A stretch of DNA of 64,000 nt from JACSRF01 sp963695505. GTDB taxonomy: Bacteria > Chloroflexota > Anaerolineae > Promineifilales > Promineifilaceae. Position numbers and translations under genes: made by a program. Of the stretch, positions 43,825 to 53,020 are shown piece after piece. Location of the stretch: contig CAVOGX010000009.1 of NCBI GenBank assembly GCA_963695505.1, positions 62,001 to 126,000 of the forward strand, given 5' to 3'. The first letter of the stretch is position 1; the number at the start of each line of letters is the position of its first letter. Under the pieces are notes generated by a model, which saw nothing but the letters and a program-made list of their open reading frames with translations, did not search any database and had not been told where the DNA came from.

Positions 43825-46728
43825 ATGCGCAAAATTTGGTTTACCTGTTTGCTGCTGGCAGCTATGTGGCTCTTACCCGCCTGTGAATTCCGGCAAATTG
43901 GTGAAAGCACAGCAACGGCCGTTTCCACCAGCAGTGCACCCGATGTGGCCGAAATATCGGCTACCCCATCACCAACCAGCACCCCTCTGCCGCCACTGCC
44001 CACCCAAGCGGCAACGGCCGTTCCCCAGCCCACCGCCACCTACAACCCCACCCTGGCAGATTGGACCGTGCTGGTCTACATGGCGGCCGACAACAGCCTG
44101 AGCGCTCAGGCTCTGCGCGACCTGGGTGAGATGCAGGCCGCTGGCTTCAGTGAGCAAGTCAACGTCATTGTGCAGCTAGACCACCCAGACACCGGAGCCA
44201 CCCGCTACCGCATGCGGGCCGGTGATGCCCCCGAAGTGGCCGCCGAGCTGGGGCCCATCAATATGGGCGATGGGCAAACCCTCAGCGATTTCCTGATTTG
44301 GGGCGTGCAAACTTTTCCCGCAAACCGCACAGCCCTGGTGCTGTGGGACCACGGTGCGGGCTGGCAAGGCTTTGCCTTTGACGAAGGAGCCACGCCTGGT
44401 CTGGATAACCTGACCATGCCGGAATTAGAAACGGCCGTTGCCCAGGCCACCGCGCGCACCAACCTGCCTGCTTTCGACGTCATTGCCTTTGACGCCTGTC
44501 TCATGGGTCAATTAGACGTCTTCCAGGCTGTTCAACCCTTTGCCCGCTACGCCGTTGGTTCGGCAGAATTGACTCCCGGCCTGGGTTGGAACTACAAAAA
44601 CTTGCTCGATACCCTTTACACAAACCCTGAGCAAGATGGGGCAGCATTAGCTCAAACCCTGGTCGAAAGCTTTTGGGCAGCCTACCCGAACGAAGATTTT
44701 GTGACCATGACGGCCGTTTCCCTGGACCGTTTGCCCGCCCTTACCTTTGCCACCGAAACCCTGGCGGCTGCCTTGATGGCCGATCCCAACTTCATGGCCG
44801 GAGCCGTTAGCGAGGGGCGCAGCGGCGCCACCACCTTTGCCCGGGCTTACGCCACCGACGTGGAGCGTTACGCTGCCCTGGACCTGGGCCAGTTTGCCGC
44901 CATTCTTGCCCAGCGCAGCCCGGACGACTTGGTGAAACAAAGCGCCAGCCAGGTACAAGAGGCGCTCGATGCTGCCATCCTCAGCCATTACGCAGGGACC
45001 GGGCTCCGGCGCAGCAGCGGCATCGCCATCTATTTCCCACGCAATGGCGACCATTATGCGCCGGAATACAGTCGGGCCACGCAGTTATCGCTCTGGAACC
45101 GTTTCCTAAACAGCTACTACGACGTGGGCCTGGCATCCATAACAGCGCCGGAAGTCAACCTGACGGCCGCTTTTGGCGAATCCGTTGGCGTACAAAACCC
45201 GGCTTATTTGGATTTTGAGGTTGCCGGGCGCGATATTGCCAGTGTACTGCTGCTGGGCGGCCTATACGAAGCTGATGGGCAGCGCCGCCTGCTAGAATTC
45301 GACCGCCTCATCCCCGAACCCACCTATTTACCCGACGGCAGCTACCTGGAAACGTGGCGCGACGGCTTGCACGAAGACTTTTTTGTCTGGGATACACAGG
45401 TCACTTATTTGTACGACAACCTGGGCAACGGCGGCTTTGTGGTTATGTGGCCCACCACACCGGGCAGCAGTCACTTTACCGTGCAAGGCCAATACCGTGC
45501 TCCGGACGCGGCTGAGTTTACCCCCGCCAGTCTCGTATTTGATCAAAGTTCTGGGGAAATGGTGCGACTGTGGGGGCAGCAGAATGGTGGGGCATCTGAA
45601 TTGACGCCGTTACCGGGTGGTGAATTCCAGGTGTATGATTATTACCTGACGCCGGAAAATAATATTTCCCAGCAGTTTGGGGGCACACTTTTCTTTGGTG
45701 AAACGGCCGATTCCAACGGCAAAGCCGCCCTATTCTTTGAGTGGCGCCCGCTGCCTGATGGCAGCTACTTTTTGGGTTTTGCCGCCGAAAACGGTGCCGA
45801 ACAGCGCACCTACGCCTTCACTGACCTCGCCGTTAGCAACAGCAATGCTGCACGGGGCTACCGCGCCTACCTGGACCCATACCTGGGCTTCCAGTTCCTT
45901 TACCCAGAAACGTGGTATGCACCGGTTTATACGCAGTCGCTACTCTACACCAGTGACCTCACCGCTGAAACCTTTTTGCAGCTAACCGTTTACCCAAACC
46001 TGGAACGCGGCGTCACGGCCAACGCACTCCAGGCTGACGCTCTGCGGCAGTTCGGCAATGTAGACGTCTTGTTCAGCGACGAGGTGGCAGTTGCCGGAGT
46101 GCGCGGCCTGCGCACGGCTTATGGCTATGACCGCGCCGAAGGCTCAACCCGCACCGGGCTGCTGGTCACTTTTGTACAAAATGGGACAGGTTTTGTCGTG
46201 GACGTCGATGGGCCGCTGGAAAAAGAAACCGAGACGATTACGGCCGTTTCTACCCTGATTGATTCCTGGAAGTTCACCGGAGCTGGTTTTGGCCTGCAGC
46301 CCGGCCAATGGACCAGTCGCACTCTTGATGATTTTACAGTGGCGCAGCCAGCCGATTTTGTGTATCAGCCCACCAATACCTGGCAGCGCTTCAGCGCCAA
46401 CCGCGAAACCTTCGTGGCCTTACGGACCCGTCCCGCTACGGGGGATGCAGTTGCTATTTTGGCAAATCTGGCACAAGACGCCAGCAGCGGTGTAGAGGGC
46501 TTTGCCGCCCAAGAGCCGCGTCGCTTTGCCCTGGGTGCAACACCATGGCAGCGCGTCGATTTTACTTACGTCAACAGCGACGGCCGAGAAATTTGGGGCT
46601 TCTTGATGGTTAAAATTCAAGGTGGGCAGGAAGTGGTAGCGTGGGCAGAAGCGCCCAAGTCAGTGTACAACGAGCTGGAAACGCGGGTATTTTTAGTGAT
46701 GGTTGCGGATATGGAGACGAAAAATTAG
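43825..46728 (+). CDS. Clostripain-family (C11) cysteine protease lipoprotein
   Basis: 967 residues from the ATG at 43825 (GAGGG upstream). A lipobox LLPAC is followed by a Thr/Pro linker and the C11 domain, with catalytic His176 in LWDHGAGWQGF and Cys225 in AFDACLMGQLD. A conserved VGSAELTPGLGWNY follows. About 500 C-terminal residues form beta-rich modules; one near LGFQFLYPETWYAPVY resembles PsbP-like/lipoprotein domains and occurs twice in weaker form. Clostripains cleave after Arg or Lys. It probably acts on the outer cell surface. Confidence 0.88.
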   Translation: MRKIWFTCLLLAAMWLLPACEFRQIGESTATAVSTSSAPDVAEISATPSPTSTPLPPLPTQAATAVPQPTATYNPTLADWTVLVYMAADNSLSAQALRDLGEMQAAGFSEQVNVIVQLDHPDTGATRYRMRAGDAPEVAAELGPINMGDGQTLSDFLIWGVQTFPANRTALVLWDHGAGWQGFAFDEGATPGLDNLTMPELETAVAQATARTNLPAFDVIAFDACLMGQLDVFQAVQPFARYAVGSAELTPGLGWNYKNLLDTLYTNPEQDGAALAQTLVESFWAAYPNEDFVTMTAVSLDRLPALTFATETLAAALMADPNFMAGAVSEGRSGATTFARAYATDVERYAALDLGQFAAILAQRSPDDLVKQSASQVQEALDAAILSHYAGTGLRRSSGIAIYFPRNGDHYAPEYSRATQLSLWNRFLNSYYDVGLASITAPEVNLTAAFGESVGVQNPAYLDFEVAGRDIASVLLLGGLYEADGQRRLLEFDRLIPEPTYLPDGSYLETWRDGLHEDFFVWDTQVTYLYDNLGNGGFVVMWPTTPGSSHFTVQGQYRAPDAAEFTPASLVFDQSSGEMVRLWGQQNGGASELTPLPGGEFQVYDYYLTPENNISQQFGGTLFFGETADSNGKAALFFEWRPLPDGSYFLGFAAENGAEQRTYAFTDLAVSNSNAARGYRAYLDPYLGFQFLYPETWYAPVYTQSLLYTSDLTAETFLQLTVYPNLERGVTANALQADALRQFGNVDVLFSDEVAVAGVRGLRTAYGYDRAEGSTRTGLLVTFVQNGTGFVVDVDGPLEKETETITAVSTLIDSWKFTGAGFGLQPGQWTSRTLDDFTVAQPADFVYQPTNTWQRFSANRETFVALRTRPATGDAVAILANLAQDASSGVEGFAAQEPRRFALGATPWQRVDFTYVNSDGREIWGFLMVKIQGGQEVVAWAEAPKSVYNELETRVFLVMVADMETKN

Positions 46729-46764
46729 AGACCGGAGCGCCGAGAAGTCCCCACTCTTTAATTT

Positions 46765-47718
46765 TTATATTTCCCATTGATAGTGAACGAGATAGCTGAG
46801 GTAATAACGGCCGTTCCACTTTTCAATGCCCAGCACCCAGGTTCCCCAGTCAAACCCAATTTCGTCATCAGGAGCAGGACGGTGGAGGGAAACAAATGGC
46901 ACCTGTTCGTAGCCATCAGGTAGCTGCACCAATCCGGCCGTGGCCCCGTGTAAAATCTCCTGGCATTCGCCATCGGTGGCAGGCAGCAGGTCCCGCTCCA
47001 GCTCGGGCACAATCACCGCGGCAAAGGAACCCTCAATTGGCAGCCCGCTGCCGTCTTCTACCCCCCAATCGTATGTGGTATTGCTGCTAAAGAGGCGCTG
47101 CAGCTCGTCGCCGTTAATCAAGACTTCAGGATTCCACCAGTAGGTGTGCATGCGCAAGCCGCGCTCCGGGTGAATGAGCCGGGCCAGAGCAGCGTTGTCC
47201 CGTTCGGAAACGGCCGTCATAAATGCGTCTACCAGGTCATTCACAGCCTCATCCTCACAGAAGTTGGCTGCCGGGACCACGCCGGTGAGAAAACGGCTGT
47301 TGACCCAGCCCGTTACCCGGCCATCGGTTACCGGCACCCAGGTTGAGCCTTCTACCACCCGCCCAGAGCCAGTAATTTCCACATCGTCAGCCTGAGGGTT
47401 AAGTTCACCTACTACCTCATAATCCACGCCAGGGCCTGAGCGGACGTTAAGTGTATCGTCACGGGTGACGTAGGCTACCTGGAATTGAAGTGCAGCAGGA
47501 ACGGCCGTTGGCTCCGGCGTCATGGTGGGCAATATCACTGTAGTGGGGGGCGGAGGCAGTTCCGTGGGTTCCGTCACCTCAGCCAGAGGAGGCACAATGG
47601 GTGTAGGGGCAACAGCCGTGGGGATGACCAGGGTCGGGGTAGGCTCACCAGCGGATGGCTGGCAAGCAGTAAAAACGATTAGCAAAAGGAATAGGAACCA
47701 AAATTGGGTTGTGCGCAT
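46765..47718 (-). CDS. SH3b-domain lipoprotein
   Basis: 317 residues from the ATG at 47718 (GGAG upstream). A lipobox VFTAC gives an N-terminal lipid anchor. A Pro/Thr linker leads to a bacterial SH3 domain (TLNVRSGPGVDYEVVGELN). The C-terminal ~150 residues start NDLVDAFMTAVSERDNAALARLIHP, similar to SnoaL/DUF4440-like or copper-amine-oxidase-N-like small domains. It converges on the clostripain-like gene. The function is unknown. Confidence 0.78.
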   Translation of the reverse strand: MRTTQFWFLFLLLIVFTACQPSAGEPTPTLVIPTAVAPTPIVPPLAEVTEPTELPPPPTTVILPTMTPEPTAVPAALQFQVAYVTRDDTLNVRSGPGVDYEVVGELNPQADDVEITGSGRVVEGSTWVPVTDGRVTGWVNSRFLTGVVPAANFCEDEAVNDLVDAFMTAVSERDNAALARLIHPERGLRMHTYWWNPEVLINGDELQRLFSSNTTYDWGVEDGSGLPIEGSFAAVIVPELERDLLPATDGECQEILHGATAGLVQLPDGYEQVPFVSLHRPAPDDEIGFDWGTWVLGIEKWNGRYYLSYLVHYQWEI

Positions 47719-47924
47719 ACGACATGACTCCAATACGGTCTGTTAAAAATACCAGGACCGCTTTAGCAGTAAAATCTTGCCTCTATCATACTCTAACCGC
47801 AAGAAACCATTATCAAAAATGACGTTAAAACTGCCTGTATAACGCAGAAACGGCCGATTTGGTTCCCAAACCAAAAAGCTCGGCGAGGTTTGCAGCCTTA
47901 CGCGCTTCAACTCAAAAGTTGGGG

Positions 47925-49014
47925 CTAAATGTTAAATTTCACGCTGATGACGTCGCCATCTTGCACGATGTAGGTTTTGCCTTCCTGGCGCAGTTTGCCA
48001 GCCTGGCGCGCCTGGGGCAGCCCACCTAAGGCAATCAGATCATTGTAGCTTACCGTTTCGGCACGAATGAAGCCCTTGGCCAGGTCGGAATGGATGACGC
48101 CGGCGGCAGCAACGGCCGTTGCCCCCCGCTGCACCGTCCACGCCCGCACCTCATCTTCACCCACCGTAAAGAAGGATTGCAGCCCCATCAAATCATAGCT
48201 CAGGCGAATCACGCGATCCAGGCTGAGTTCCGTCACCCCATATTCCTCCATAAACATTTCTAACGATTCTTCATCACCATCACGGCTGAGCTGCGCCAGC
48301 TCCATTTCCAGGCTTGCCGCGCAAATTGGCTACTACGGTACGGGGGAAATCATAATCCAGAGTGACTTCTTCCTGCTCATCATCAATATTGATCAGGACT
48401 ATGGTGGGTTTGAGGGTGAGCAAGCCATAGCCACGCAAGGTTTTCAGCTCTTCGCCGGAAAGGTCCAGGGTGCGTAACGGCCGTTCGGCACTTAATGCCT
48501 CATTCAAACGCTGGAAAAGGGCCAGTTCCTTCTGCGCTTCAGCCTTATTTCTGAAAGCGCCTCGCTGCAGGCCGCTCTCTAGCTTTTCCAGACGGCGCTC
48601 TACCACCAGCAGATCGCTGAGCAAAAATTCGGTGTCCAGAACAGCCAGGTCGCGGGCAGGGTCCACGCTGCCATCAGCGTGGGGAACCAGGTCGCTCTCA
48701 AAGGCCCGTACAACGTGGACATAGCCATCTAACCCAGCTAGGTGGTTGAGCAGTTCGCCGCTCATGCCACCACTTTCGCCGGACCCTTTTTTTAGGCCAT
48801 CTACGTCGGTGTAGGTGATGCGGGCATAGGTCGTCTTCTGTGGCTGAAACATCTCGCTTAACACGTCTATGCGCGGATCTTGCACATCGACAACGGCCGT
48901 TAATACATCAAAACGGCCGCCCATGCTCTGCCCTATGGGTGCATCCCCTTTCGTCAAGGCATTGTACATAGTCGTTTTGCCCGACTGCGGTAGGCCAATA
49001 ATTCCAAGTCTCAT
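47925..49014 (-). CDS. ychF: YchF/Obg-type P-loop NTPase, frameshifted
   Basis: Two minus-strand frames join into one YchF. The first starts MRLGIIGLPQSGKTTMYNAL (P-loop with Gln-Ser where Asn-Val is usual). The second carries VIRLSYDLMGLQSFFTVGEDEVRAW and the TGS-domain end GDVISVKFNI. Deleting one G at 48311-48312 (plus strand) gives LRGKLEMELAQLSRDGDEES and a 362-residue protein, the normal length. YchF is a ribosome-associated ATPase in stress response. I read the break as a sequence error. Confidence 0.88.
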
Positions 49015-49028
49015 CGTTGCATACCTCG

Positions 49029-49107
49029 TCAGCTTACCAGCTTTTCAGCCCGTCATCTTGTGTGCATTTCAGCCTAATACCTGGCTGGCTGACTCTTTGA
49101 CCGGCTG
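49029..49107. repeat. Intergenic repeat, copy C
   Basis: CCAGCTTTTCAGC near the start, CAGCCTAAT in the middle and TTTGACCGGCTG at the end. It is related to copies at 16808 and 61725 and lies upstream of ychF. Confidence 0.5.
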
Positions 49108-49232
49108 CTACAAAACGGGGCAAAGTATACCAGCAATTGGGGGGTAAACCATATTAGATGCATTAGACCCTATTGCCTTTTTAACCCGAGCAGGTAATCT
49201 CTCCCAATACAATGAAAAACAAAGAGTGAAAG

Positions 49233-49943
49233 ATGAACAGATACCTGACAAATGCCCTGCCAATGCTGATTGATGGGGCGACATTGCTTCTGTTATTACG
49301 AGTGGTTGACCCTCTCAGCACCCGATTTGTCGAACCTTCTGGCCTCAACAGCTTGTTGCTCATTGGTGTGTATGTGCTTTTTTTGGTCGGGGTGTTTTTG
49401 CTTCGTAAACTCAAACCGCTAGGTGAAAACGGCCGTTCATTGATTTTGGGAACCAAAACGCGAGGGGTTCTGGCAATGTTCTTTGGGCTGGTCATGATGA
49501 CGGCCGTTTCTTACCAGCTTGGTTACTTCGACGTCTTCCTGCAAGTTGGGGCAACCGAACTCGATGAAGGCGCGTCATCTTCCCTGTTTGTGTATGGCCC
49601 CAGTGCGTGGTTGTTTCTCTCCATGTTTTATGTTTTCGTGCTGGCCTTCCCCGTTACCCCGCGAATTTCTCCCAGCGGAAATGGATACATAATAGCGACT
49701 TTACTTGGTTTAATGGGCAGTCAGGGCTTGCTGCTTATTGCTGTTGGGCAGTTGCGAGCGATAGCAACGCTGTTTTCGCTTAACGGCGCCCTTTGGTTTT
49801 TGGCAGCAGTGCTGCTGCTGGCCTTACTTTTTGCCCCCCCACGCCTGCTCTACGCCCAAAAACAAGCAGTTTGGCTCAGCGTCGTCACTTTTGCCGTCCT
49901 GCTGCTTGCTTGTGGGATCGTAATCGTGATAGCGGGATTGTAA
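49233..49943 (+). CDS. Hypothetical polytopic membrane protein
   Basis: 236 residues with about six to seven hydrophobic helices and short loops. The first lines LPMLIDGATLLLLLRVV and LLIGVYVLFLVGVFLL show the style. I do not recognise a family and see no catalytic motif. GAGTGAAAG precedes the ATG. An IS982-like element lies 140 bases downstream. Confidence 0.65.
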   Translation: MNRYLTNALPMLIDGATLLLLLRVVDPLSTRFVEPSGLNSLLLIGVYVLFLVGVFLLRKLKPLGENGRSLILGTKTRGVLAMFFGLVMMTAVSYQLGYFDVFLQVGATELDEGASSSLFVYGPSAWLFLSMFYVFVLAFPVTPRISPSGNGYIIATLLGLMGSQGLLLIAVGQLRAIATLFSLNGALWFLAAVLLLALLFAPPRLLYAQKQAVWLSVVTFAVLLLACGIVIVIAGL

Positions 49944-50086
49944 CGCCTGACATCTTTAAACAACCAAATGCTTCACATTTCCCCTGGTAGTTAAATTTAG
50001 TAACCGTTCAGACCTGTGAAATTTATACATGAGGGGTATAACGAAAATGTTTTGAAAATCCTCGCAAGTCATTAAAATGACTGAAC

Positions 50087-50105
50087 AACGGATTATGCGT
50101 AATTA
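50087..50105 (+). repeat. Left terminal inverted repeat of the IS982-like element
   Basis: AACGGATTATGCGTAATTA, an exact reverse complement of 51135-51153. Confidence 0.92.
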
Positions 50106-50186
50106 CATGAATTGAAAAGGTGGCGCTGCGGGAACGAGCACCATACTCTAGTTGAAAACCCATTTTCACAAAGGAGTATGATAAAC

Positions 50187-51137
50187 ATGTCCACCTCAGC
50201 GCCAACCATAGATTACTTTGCTCCTGTAGTTGCGTCAATGCGACGCCACGGATTTACCTATCAAGACTTGTGTCGCCTGATGTTCGGCATCGTTGACGAG
50301 TTTTGTGAACAATTGCCCGAATCGACCGGGCCAGGACGCACCAAAACCTATCCTGATAGTACGATTCTTAAACTGGACATGCTCATGCATTTAACCGGAA
50401 AACGAGGCGAAACCGCCATTCTGCGGGAAGCACAGCGTCATTACCGCGCTTATTTTGATAAATTACCCGATCAATCGCGGTTATGGTACCGTATCCGTGA
50501 CCTGTTAGGGGTCATCGAACGTTTTCGCCGTTTCCTGCGCCAACGCCTGGGCGTTTTGGAGGAAGAATTCCGCGTGTTAGACACGATGCCTATTCCCGTG
50601 GCCCTGCCCACCTCTCGCCGCGGGTGCGGCAACGGCTTTGACCGGGCCGATGGTGGCTATTGTCCCAGCAAGAAGTTGAAATACTATGGCTTCAAACTGG
50701 GAATGCTCATTACCCAGCACGGCGTTCCCGACGTCTACGACCTGTTTAGCGCACGCCCCCACGACAGCCACATGATGGACGACCTCTTGGGTCATACCTC
50801 TCAAGTCGTGGCTCTGGGTGACAAGGGCTTTGTTTCCGACCCCAAGCGCGAACAGTTGTTCACCGAACAGGAGGTTTATCTGGTTACCTATCGCCGCTCT
50901 AATCAGAAGCAGCAGAATTCTGCTCTGGAGCAGTGGGTCTTGGCTCAGTATCGTCAACTCATTGAGACGGTTTTCTCCCAACTGCATGAGCATATGCATA
51001 TCCAGGATACAGGAGCGAAAACTGATATCGGCCTGATCAAACGTGTTATGGGTAGTGTGACTGCTTACACCTTAGGCATCTATATCAATTTCCTGTTGGA
51101 TAGACCATTGCTGGCTATCAAGGAACTGTTCGCTTAA
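50187..51137 (+). CDS. IS982-family-like DDE transposase
   Basis: 316 residues from the ATG at 50187 (AAAGGAG upstream). The DDE triad is probably Asp in VLDTMPIPVALP, Asp in VALGDKGFVSDP and Glu in LIETVFSQLHEHMHIQ. The last phrase with a Tyr-Arg-Gln-Leu run before it is typical of IS982. The frame is intact and the stop lies in the terminal repeat. Confidence 0.88.
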   Translation: MSTSAPTIDYFAPVVASMRRHGFTYQDLCRLMFGIVDEFCEQLPESTGPGRTKTYPDSTILKLDMLMHLTGKRGETAILREAQRHYRAYFDKLPDQSRLWYRIRDLLGVIERFRRFLRQRLGVLEEEFRVLDTMPIPVALPTSRRGCGNGFDRADGGYCPSKKLKYYGFKLGMLITQHGVPDVYDLFSARPHDSHMMDDLLGHTSQVVALGDKGFVSDPKREQLFTEQEVYLVTYRRSNQKQQNSALEQWVLAQYRQLIETVFSQLHEHMHIQDTGAKTDIGLIKRVMGSVTAYTLGIYINFLLDRPLLAIKELFA

Positions 51138-51153
51138 TTACGCATAATCCGTT
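51135..51153 (-). repeat. Right terminal inverted repeat of the IS982-like element
   Basis: Exact inverted copy of 50087-50105. It contains the transposase stop codon. Confidence 0.92.
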
Positions 51154-51212
51154 GAACACTTACCATTTACAGTTGTTTATAAACGAATCAAGGCATTTTC
51201 TGAAGGGGGAGC

Positions 51213-51241
51213 GAGACAAATGAGAGTCTCATGATTATAAT
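51213..51241 (+). promoter_or_regulatory. Promoter of the two-component system, leaderless
   Basis: GAGACA (51213-51218), 17-base spacer, TATAAT (51236-51241). The -10 box ends six bases before the ATG, and no ribosome site fits, so transcription probably starts at the start codon. It lies 60 bases from the IS982-like element. Confidence 0.6.
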
Positions 51242-51247
51242 TATTTC

Positions 51248-51964
51248 ATGAGCCACCAGTCTAAAATCTTGTTGGTTGATGATGAATTAGACATTACGTC
51301 TAACATTGCTCCCATTTTAGAACGCGCCGGGTTTGAAGTCGTTACCGCCGCCGATGGTGCACAAGGGCGGCAGCTAGTTTCCCTGTTCAATCCTCATTTA
51401 ATCGTTCTCGATGTACTCATGCCACACTTGGACGGCCGATCTTTGCTGCGGCAGCTGCGGGCAGAAAATAACTGGACCCCTGTGATCCTGCTAACCCAGA
51501 TCGGGGAATCAGTTGAACGGGCCATGGCATTGGAAGAAGGGGCCGACGATTACCTCAACAAACCCTTCGATCCCTTTGAATTGGTTGCCAGGATCAAGGC
51601 TGTTCTGCGGCGCGCTCGTCCCGGGGAACGGCCGTTAACCGCCGCCCAACAACTGCGCAGCGGCGATCTCATTTTTGATCGCCTGTCGCGGCGTGTGCAG
51701 GTCAATGATCAAATTGTTTCCCTTACCCCCAAAGCAATCGCCCTGCTTGAGCACTTTATGACTCATCCAGACGAAATCCTTTCACGCGAACGGCTGCTGG
51801 ACGCCGTTTGGGGATGGGATTATCCCGCAGGCACACGCACAGTAGACACACGTATTGCCGAACTGCGCCGCGTCTTGAATGATGATCCTGTTAATCCTGC
51901 CTACATTGCCACCTTTCCCGGGCAAGGTTATCGTTTTGTGGCTCCAGTCGAGGCCGTAACATGA
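51248..51964 (+). CDS. OmpR/PhoB-family response regulator
   Basis: 238 residues. Receiver domain: acidic pair in LLVDDELD, phospho-acceptor Asp55 in VLDVLMPH, Lys in YLNKPFDPFE. A winged-helix DNA-binding domain follows (LTPKAIALLEHFMTHPDEILSRERLLDAVWG and TVDTRIAELRRVL). It should bind DNA as a dimer after phosphorylation by the coupled kinase, whose ATG overlaps its stop. The BNR lipoprotein downstream is a possible target. Confidence 0.95.
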   Translation: MSHQSKILLVDDELDITSNIAPILERAGFEVVTAADGAQGRQLVSLFNPHLIVLDVLMPHLDGRSLLRQLRAENNWTPVILLTQIGESVERAMALEEGADDYLNKPFDPFELVARIKAVLRRARPGERPLTAAQQLRSGDLIFDRLSRRVQVNDQIVSLTPKAIALLEHFMTHPDEILSRERLLDAVWGWDYPAGTRTVDTRIAELRRVLNDDPVNPAYIATFPGQGYRFVAPVEAVT

Positions 51965-52884
51965 AACGACGCTGGCTGTGGTCACTGGCCCCGGCTGTGC
52001 TGGGGTTCCTTTTGGCTGCGGCGGTCTCCCAATCTAGAAATGTGAATCCCGAAATCCGCATCTCGTTTCCGTTGAGCGCTGCCCTACTGTTAATAGGAAT
52101 TGCCGCGACAATTTTGTGGATTAGCTGGATTTGTTTGTCTATCAGGTACGGCCGTCGCCAACGTGCTGCTTTAGACCAACAGCGGCAACAATCGAGCGAT
52201 GATCGCCGCCGCTTCATGCAGCGTCTCGATCATGAGCTGAAGAATCCTCTCACAGCCATTCGCGCCGGCATCGCCAACCTCTCCTCAGCTAGAGACGAGA
52301 TATCTCGCCAGCCAGCTCTGTCCACGTTGTCCCGGCAAACGACCCGATTGAGCCGTTTAACGGCCGATTTGCGTAAGATTGCCGAAATGGAGGTGCGCCC
52401 GCTAGAACGGGTGCCAGTCAATTTGCATACGTTACTGACTGAGGTGGCAGCATTGGTGCAGGAAAAGCCGGAGGCTGACCAACGACAAATTAGTTTATCG
52501 CTTCCGCAAGCCCCCTGGCCACTGCCAGATGTTTCTGGGGATGGAGATTTGCTTTTCCTGACATTCTATAATCTGGCTGACAATGCCCTTAAATTTTCGC
52601 GTCCTGGCGACACCATCGAGATTCGCGCTCGTCAGGAAAACACATCTGTAGTTGTTGAGGTGGCTGATACTGGCATTGGCATTCCACTGGATGCCCAGCC
52701 ACATGTATGGGAGGAGCTTTATCGAGGGGAGAACGGCCGTAACTTGCCAGGTAGTGGTTTGGGCCTGGCCTTGGTCAGAGCAGTTGTAGAACGGCACGGA
52801 GGAAGTGTCGCTTTAGAAAGCAGAATCGCGCAGGGCACTAATGTCACTGTTCGCCTGCCCATTGCCACTACTGCCCAGCAGTAA
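51961..52884 (+). CDS. Sensor histidine kinase
   Basis: 307 residues. Two N-terminal TM helices enclose only about 15 exported residues, so there is almost no extracellular sensor; it may sense the membrane or a partner. The HisKA phospho-His91 is in MQRLDHELKNPLTAIRAG; the HATPase has NLADNALKF (N box), VADTGIGIP (G1) and GSGLGLALVRAVVERHGG (G2). It is translationally coupled to the regulator (ATGA overlap). Confidence 0.94.
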   Translation: MKRRWLWSLAPAVLGFLLAAAVSQSRNVNPEIRISFPLSAALLLIGIAATILWISWICLSIRYGRRQRAALDQQRQQSSDDRRRFMQRLDHELKNPLTAIRAGIANLSSARDEISRQPALSTLSRQTTRLSRLTADLRKIAEMEVRPLERVPVNLHTLLTEVAALVQEKPEADQRQISLSLPQAPWPLPDVSGDGDLLFLTFYNLADNALKFSRPGDTIEIRARQENTSVVVEVADTGIGIPLDAQPHVWEELYRGENGRNLPGSGLGLALVRAVVERHGGSVALESRIAQGTNVTVRLPIATTAQQ

Positions 52885-53020
52885 TGGCCGTTACAAATCT
52901 GTAACAACGTTTGCCAATTCTGTCACTTTCTGAAATCCCCCAGTCACATACCTATGTTAGAGTAAGAGTACGTAGTTTACCCTTTACAAACTTGCTTTTT
53001 CCTATTTCGGGAGGATTAAA

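Larger units (their letters stand above)
50087..51153 (+). mobile_element. IS982-like insertion sequence
   Basis: A 1067-base element with perfect 19-base terminal inverted repeats (AACGGATTATGCGTAATTA) at 50087-50105 and 51135-51153. It is flanked by a 4-base direct repeat GAAC (50083-50086 and 51154-51157). It carries one intact transposase whose stop lies inside the right repeat. It sits in an intergenic region and breaks no gene. Intact ends and gene suggest recent arrival. It has no ACGGCCGT site. Confidence 0.9.

Noticed and set aside
47860..47885. TTTGGTT/AACCAAA hairpin downstream of ychF
   Set aside because: The stem is only seven A/T-rich pairs with no T tract on the needed strand, so a terminator call is not justified.
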